A model generated the notes under the pieces. It was not told the DNA's origin and did not search any database. It was given only the letters and a program-made list of their open reading frames with translations. A program made the translations under genes and the position numbers. DNA of 64,000 nt from the NCBI RefSeq assembly GCF_000210295.1, contig NC_026741.1, positions 1,798,001 through 1,862,000 on the forward strand, given 5' to 3'. This document shows, in pieces, positions 59,520 to 64,000 of the stretch; position 1 is the stretch's first letter, and the number at the start of each line of letters is the position of its first letter. The stretch is from Trypanosoma brucei gambiense DAL972. Its lineage: Eukaryota; Euglenozoa; Kinetoplastea; Trypanosomatida; Trypanosomatidae.

Positions 59520-61128
59520 ACAGCATGGGTATTTCATCCACTTCACTTGGCGGAACTCAAAAATAGTGAGTTGTACAGTTGGAAGCTAGGGCTTCGGAAA
59601 TAGCGGTAAAAAGGGAAACCAGGAATGCACATTGGAACAGGGCGCAAAAAGGGGGGAAAGTAAATAGGGGAGGCAATGGAGGGTTAAACGTAAGTGAATC
59701 AGCACAATGAACACTTGTTGTATTTGCCACGCTCGCGTACACTCCTCCTCCATGCGTTTGGTACGGCATTGAATTGTCTTAATTATTGCACTTTCATAGA
59801 ATGAGGTGAAGGGGTGTTCTGCACTCCAAAGTTTCCTCTTCCAGACGTGGAAAGTGGTGTCTCCGCTTCCGCCAGTGCTTTTTTTTTTCTTGCCATCACT
59901 GATCTATAGGTGATGCAGAGTATCCCACCCACGTGCGGCACGGACTCGACCAAACTCTGCAAATTGACAATCTTTATGCTTGTAATGTGGCACCTTCTAC
60001 CCCGAGCTCTGGGTGCTGCCTGTGTCACAGATAAATGTACCTTTGCTGACAAGTGAATGAACCAAAGGGATGACATAACCACTGTGAACCCCTTTTCCTT
60101 CCTTTATTAAGCTGCCGCGTTGCGGTTGAATGCCTTCATTGACTGTAGGGTGCACCAGATTCATGTCGTGAAAACATGAAGGGATGTGCGAGCAGTGTGT
60201 GCGGACTGCTGACGCGACGACTCGTTTAGACCACTGGTTCGATGTTGATGCTCCTAACAGTGCCATTCCGCGGCTCGGGGAGGAGAGATCTCAAAAAACT
60301 GCTGGAGCCACTGCTAACGACTGGGACCTAATATGGGTTTACAGGCGATGGACAACCTTTACAAGAGCCAGTGCCCAGCAGCGTGTCGCAGTGATCTGTT
60401 AATCCTCCCCTCCCTTCCCCTCCTGGCAGTAATAAGAGCTGCGACTTCAGGGATTGGCGGATGCTAAAGGTGAGGGTGGATGTGGTGCCCCAATTGCTGC
60501 ACTCACTTCAGGGTTATTGCTGATGGTTTTTACGGGGAGGGGAAGTTCCATCACCGACACATCCGCCGATCCCTGAAGTGGTAGCAGATGTTGGCTCACA
60601 GGGATGCCATGCAGCGAGAGAAAATGGGGGTTGGGACGACAATACGGAATTGGGGGCAAAGCCCTGTGGTTGGTGGGTGAGAAAAAAAAATTGAAGGAGT
60701 TGTTCGGCGGTCGCGGTGCAAAGGCGAGGTGGAAATAGCTGAAAAGGTAGCGCGTAATGGGTGAAGCCCTGAAGATGGGAAGAACAGTGGCCAGATTCTC
60801 CCCGAGTCCAGCTGAAGGGGCGCCGGTCGTTGTGGCTGTGGGTCTTTCTTCATTATTCCAGCTAGTTTTCTTCTATACGCGCTCATAAGCAATATTTTCT
60901 TCTTGCCGGTCATCTACTACTTTTTATTATAGCTGGGAACGAACGTTTGTGCTGTGGTAACGGAAAACTAGACAGTTGAGAGTTGTCGGGAAGCGCAAGT
61001 GCAGTAAGGAAAGTGGAGAGAAGAAACACAGCAAGAGACAGCAGCAAGTCCATCAGCTTTGCTTGAGCGACACATATACAAACGGCTGTAGAGCTTTCAT
61101 CACAGACTGCAAACAAAGGACCCGACGT
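59520..61128. other. 1.6-kb gene-free region with an inverted repeat
   Basis: No convincing gene is seen. A 72-codon ATG-started frame at 60184-60402 has no recognisable features. A 20-bp inverted repeat lies at 60444-60579. The end has a pyrimidine-rich stretch (60895-60929) with AG at 60931-60932, the likely acceptor for the next gene. Confidence 0.5.
60444..60579. repeat. inverted repeat, 20-bp arms, 96-bp loop
   Basis: The left arm 60444-60463 (ACTTCAGGGATTGGCGGATG) and the right arm 60560-60579 are reverse complements except for one position. In RNA that position would form a U-G wobble, so all 20 pairs could form. The loop is 96 bases. Confidence 0.9.
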
Positions 61129-61953
61129 ATGGAGCTTTCGTTTCCCTTTCTGCTGTCAACCGTCGTGCTTATCGTGTTCTACACGGTGGACTTCTTCTTC
61201 GCGCGGCTTCTCAACGTACTCAAGCAAGATCATCTCGAGTTGGATGAGTGCTCCCCAGAAGAGTCACCCGATTTGGATCCTGCCTTTGTTGTAGGTTCCC
61301 TGAAGCAGGTGGCGGTGGAAATGTTAGAATACCAACGGCGGCGCTTCCACATGGGCGAAACGGGGGTCCCTTCAACGGCTGCCGACTCTGACCCGGTGCC
61401 GTCAGCCACGGTAGACTTTGGTAACCTGCCGACTGCAGCCTCATCTCATCCTTCAGAAAATGTGGTGCACGTTGTGGTGATCATATGTGGTTTGGTTGGC
61501 CCTTTCGCTACTGTTTGCCAGGCGCTGTTTCCAAACGCATTTGGCTGGTGCCGCTTCAACTTCCCTTATTTCGTACAGTACATTGGAGCCTTCTCAGGTG
61601 TTGCCTCCGTCTCCGTATACACCGGGCGGGTGTGGCATTGCACCTCCTACAGTGAAGTCAGTCGCAAGCAGTGGCTGGAGCTCATGTGGTTTCGTCTTGA
61701 CTTCATGTGTCTGATCTCTGTGGCAGCTTTCTTCGGTGCTGGTTCGTGGGTGGTGACTATTTGTTTACTTGCTATCGGTTTTTACTTGGCCTACCGCGTG
61801 ATGCGCATTGAGAAGCGGATGCAATCGCTGCAAGTGGAAACACAGTTAGTTCGTGGGGAGGTTGACGTTGACCGTGTTTACGTACCAGGGACGGTGGAGG
61901 CCGCTAAGGCGCTCGGCACTTCTGAGAAGCAGGGGTACAATGCGGTTGTTTAA
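61129..61953 (+). CDS. unknown multi-pass membrane protein (274 residues)
   Basis: I do not recognise the family. The N terminus is a long hydrophobic stretch (about 4-28, PFLLSTVVLIVFYTVDFFFA) that could be a signal anchor. A polar region of about 80 residues follows, then a second segment at about 110-135 (VVHVVVIICGLVGPFATVCQ), a third near 147-163, and a hydrophobic pair near 195-232 (CLISVAAFFGAGSWVVTICL). The C terminus is charged and helical. Four or five membrane passes are likely. The frame is open back to a TTG at 60976, but the first ATG is 61129 and the likely acceptor is at 60931-60932, leaving a 5' UTR of about 200 bases. Confidence 0.75.
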   Translation: MELSFPFLLSTVVLIVFYTVDFFFARLLNVLKQDHLELDECSPEESPDLDPAFVVGSLKQVAVEMLEYQRRRFHMGETGVPSTAADSDPVPSATVDFGNLPTAASSHPSENVVHVVVIICGLVGPFATVCQALFPNAFGWCRFNFPYFVQYIGAFSGVASVSVYTGRVWHCTSYSEVSRKQWLELMWFRLDFMCLISVAAFFGAGSWVVTICLLAIGFYLAYRVMRIEKRMQSLQVETQLVRGEVDVDRVYVPGTVEAAKALGTSEKQGYNAVV

Positions 61954-62962
61954 CTTCGAGGAAGGTTGGGGATATATATATATATATATAAAGAGGGGAA
62001 AAGGGAAAGGGCAAGCAGTGAAAGCGGTTGAAATGGGCAAGTGGCGTGATAGGCAGGTGTCTGCTTACTTGCCCGCACTGTGCCCGACAAAAAAAAAAAA
62101 AAGAGAGAGCAAGGGGAAGGTACATGGGTTTGTCCAGGCTGTGCGTGCCGCTGCGAAAGTGGAGAGGTGCTGAAGCGGTGACTTGAGAGCCGTATTTATT
62201 CGGCATTCTTACTTCGTTTCCACACACCACTGTGTGTCGCCTGCTGACCTTTGTTTCACTATTGATCCTGTGGGCCGGGGCTGGAGACACTTTGCGTCAC
62301 TCACATAAATGAGGAAAGTACGGCAAAGGGGCGTGGTTGTATCGCGAGCGGTCGTAGTGGAAAACTGAACCGGTTTTTCACTCAGTGGCGAGGAGAGTGT
62401 GATTTGTATCGTGTATGGGTTTTCATGATGTTCTTATCGTTGTCCCTTCCCAGTTTGCAGTAAGGCAGTGACACGTTTCCATTGCTAATTTGGACATTAA
62501 CACCGTGCAGCGGAGCAGAGGAGGGAACCAATTGTTGTAAGTGAAATCATCTTCTCAGCCCCTCCTTCATGAATCAAAGTGCTTAATTTGCTTCTGCGGC
62601 CTAAACGTTCTCCTCTCCATTCGATCTCCTCACACCAAATACACTACTGCCGATCAAATAGATTGTCAAAACTCATAACATCAAAATCCGTCGGTGGGCC
62701 CTAACCTCCCCACGTGCGACTCGCCGCCGCGCGTGCCAGGGCTTTGCAACCTACAATAAGGGAGAATAAACGCAAGGAACGCGGGCAGCAACGGCGTCGC
62801 ACCCGCAGCATAGCTGCTGTCATTTGCATCGTACACCTTAGGCAAAGTGGCGCAAGCCTGTGCCGTTACATAAATTAATAACAATAATAAAAGAAAGGGG
62901 GAAGGGAGGGCGGTGGCATCCGTACCAACGGAAGAGTGGGGGGGTGAGTAGTCGCATTTCGA
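61954..62962. other. 1-kb gene-free region with AT microsatellite
   Basis: No gene is seen. An (AT)n run lies at 61972-61990 and a 13-base A run at 62090-62102. No clear polypyrimidine/AG acceptor stands out close to the start at 62963. Confidence 0.5.
61972..61990. repeat. (AT)n microsatellite
   Basis: About nine AT dinucleotides directly 3' of the multi-pass membrane protein gene. Confidence 0.92.
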
Positions 62963-64000
62963 ATGCTCCGGCGGACGTTGTGGTATCTGCTCGAGAAGGA
63001 TGAGCCAATCGTCATACGGCGAGCTGTGATGGCAAAGGCCCGGCCCCACATAGGCGGTGGAGTCACCAGCAACGCAACTAGCAGCACGGGCGGAACCGTC
63101 TCGACTAGCATGATGACAAGTGATGTCCTGTCGCGTCGTAATGGCTTCATAGGGAGTGAACCCCGCTCCATCATAGACAGAATCAGTTCCCCTAACGGTT
63201 CTAGTGTACCATCCACTTCATCACGTCGTAGCGCTTTACTTCCCTCAGAGAGGGAGGGGGGCAAAGCGAGCGGTGACGCGTCGGATGATGCTTATAAATT
63301 TCTTTTGCATCACATTGACTCGGAGATCGCGGCGCTGAAGCGACGGGTTACAACGGTAATGGATCAGCGTAAGAACGTGGAAGATAGTCAAAACCGTCGT
63401 ATTCGCGACCTCTTCGAGTGTATTGAACGGCCGTGGCTTCTGTTAGCTTCCATTCCACCTCCACAACTACCAAATAAGGCCCTCGATGTGTTTGCGAAAG
63501 AATTTTACACCCGTCAGAATGGAACCAGTACTAGTGGTTGGGAAGAGGACGCTATCTTTTTGTCAACTTGCAAACGTAACTGGCGTGTGCTGACGACCCT
63601 CCAGCGGAAGCCTTACGAGATCGCGGCACGGCGTAACGAGCAAACACGAAAAGAGTTAAAGAAAAAGATGAGTAACGGCTGTAGCTATTTTGAGAAGTTA
63701 TGCGAGCAGACGAAAGAATGGACAGCGGAGATGGTGCGGGACGAAATGCGAAAGGCGGTTGCTGCTAAAACGCGTAGTTCACCTGTAGCCAGTAAAAGTA
63801 GGGCTAGTTCGGTGGCCAAGAAGCCGGTGGCAAGACGGCAAGGAGCAAACAAAACAGAGCCGAAAGCTGCAGCATCAAAGAAGGAGGATAAGATTGTAGA
63901 GGTCCTGAAATTTGAACCGGTTGCGAAGAAGGAGCCTAAAGGGGCCGCTGGTCGCGCCGCGCGGGGACGGCCGCTAAAGGGACAAATTAAAAAGACCGCT
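62963..64000 (+). CDS. HMG-box-like, AT-hook protein, partial at window end
   Basis: The frame runs 346 codons without a stop to the window edge, so the C terminus is missing. It begins MLRRTLWYLLEKDEP, a basic start that could be a mitochondrial presequence. Residues about 166-236 resemble a divergent HMG box: PPPQLPNKALDVFAKEFY, then WEEDAIFLSTCKRNWRVLTT and LQRKPYEIAARRNEQ, close to the classic W-L---KPYE-A pattern of the C-terminal box helices. The region after about 275 is Lys/Ala/Pro-rich and ends with ARGRPLKG, an AT-hook core (RGRP at 334-337). A DNA-compacting protein, possibly of kinetoplast DNA, would fit, since known kinetoplast-associated proteins are basic and some have HMG boxes. 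Targeting is inferred only from the N terminus; a nuclear HMG protein is the alternative. Confidence 0.7.
   Translation, partial: MLRRTLWYLLEKDEPIVIRRAVMAKARPHIGGGVTSNATSSTGGTVSTSMMTSDVLSRRNGFIGSEPRSIIDRISSPNGSSVPSTSSRRSALLPSEREGGKASGDASDDAYKFLLHHIDSEIAALKRRVTTVMDQRKNVEDSQNRRIRDLFECIERPWLLLASIPPPQLPNKALDVFAKEFYTRQNGTSTSGWEEDAIFLSTCKRNWRVLTTLQRKPYEIAARRNEQTRKELKKKMSNGCSYFEKLCEQTKEWTAEMVRDEMRKAVAAKTRSSPVASKSRASSVAKKPVARRQGANKTEPKAAASKKEDKIVEVLKFEPVAKKEPKGAAGRAARGRPLKGQIKKTA

Noticed and set aside
60976..61128. basic N-terminal extension of the membrane protein
   Set aside because: It begins with TTG; the first ATG is 61129 and starts directly with the hydrophobic segment.

Overview
The window looks like a nuclear chromosome segment of a kinetoplastid, most probably of the Trypanosoma brucei group. 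Every convincing gene is intronless and on the + strand. Genes are separated by AT-rich gaps carrying polypyrimidine tracts followed by AG dinucleotides, the usual signals for spliced-leader trans-splicing. The set of proteins (trypanosome-type GT67/beta3-glycosyltransferases, NEK kinase with a PH domain, multidomain acetyl-CoA carboxylase, squalene synthase, Tousled-like kinase) also fits. The whole 64 kb reads as part of one directional, polycistronic gene cluster. I see no convincing minus-strand gene, tRNA, rRNA, CRISPR array or intact transposon. Several open frames run upstream of the first ATG; I have used ATG starts, supported where possible by the predicted splice acceptor.

Layout. 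1-2.5 kb: no recognisable gene. 2.5-11.4 kb: an ATG10-like autophagy E2 enzyme, a membrane-anchored J-domain protein, an insulysin-type M16 metallopeptidase, a BTB protein with a C-terminal SPRY-like region, a small mitochondrial-looking membrane/coiled-coil protein, and the medium (mu) subunit of an AP-4-type adaptor. 11.6-22.2 kb: three consecutive proteins (1209, 316 and 1521 residues) that share SFI1-like Trp motifs; the first contains nine 41-residue tandem repeats and the third is a long coiled coil. 23-32.7 kb: a PP4R3/SMEK-like phosphatase-4 regulatory subunit and the 2181-residue acetyl-CoA carboxylase. 33.7-39.9 kb: a NEK-family kinase with a PH domain, a 3.4-kb low-complexity gene-free stretch, then squalene synthase. 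41.5-47 kb: a small unrecognised protein of alternating beta/alpha pattern, then three tandem glycosyltransferase copies with an almost identical core; the third is broken. 47.8-57.1 kb: inositol polyphosphate 1-phosphatase, a HAPSTR1/C16orf72-like protein, a CID-domain protein, VPS11 and a small conserved-looking unknown. 57.5-64 kb: a Tousled-like kinase, a multi-pass membrane protein, and a protein cut by the window end with a mitochondrial-type N terminus, an HMG-box-like segment and an AT-hook.

Genes in a trypanosome cluster are co-transcribed but usually not functionally linked, so neighbourhood is weak evidence here. The exceptions are the glycosyltransferase array, a real duplication, and possibly the run of three SFI1-motif proteins. 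Several products act in endomembrane traffic or autophagy (ATG10-like, AP-4 mu, VPS11) and two in lipid synthesis (acetyl-CoA carboxylase, squalene synthase), but I would not call these operons. The observations most worth following are the SFI1-motif trio, the gene-converted glycosyltransferase array, the candidate kinetoplast DNA-binding protein at the right edge, the HAPSTR1-like and TIR-like proteins, and a 20-bp-arm hairpin at 60.4-60.6 kb.
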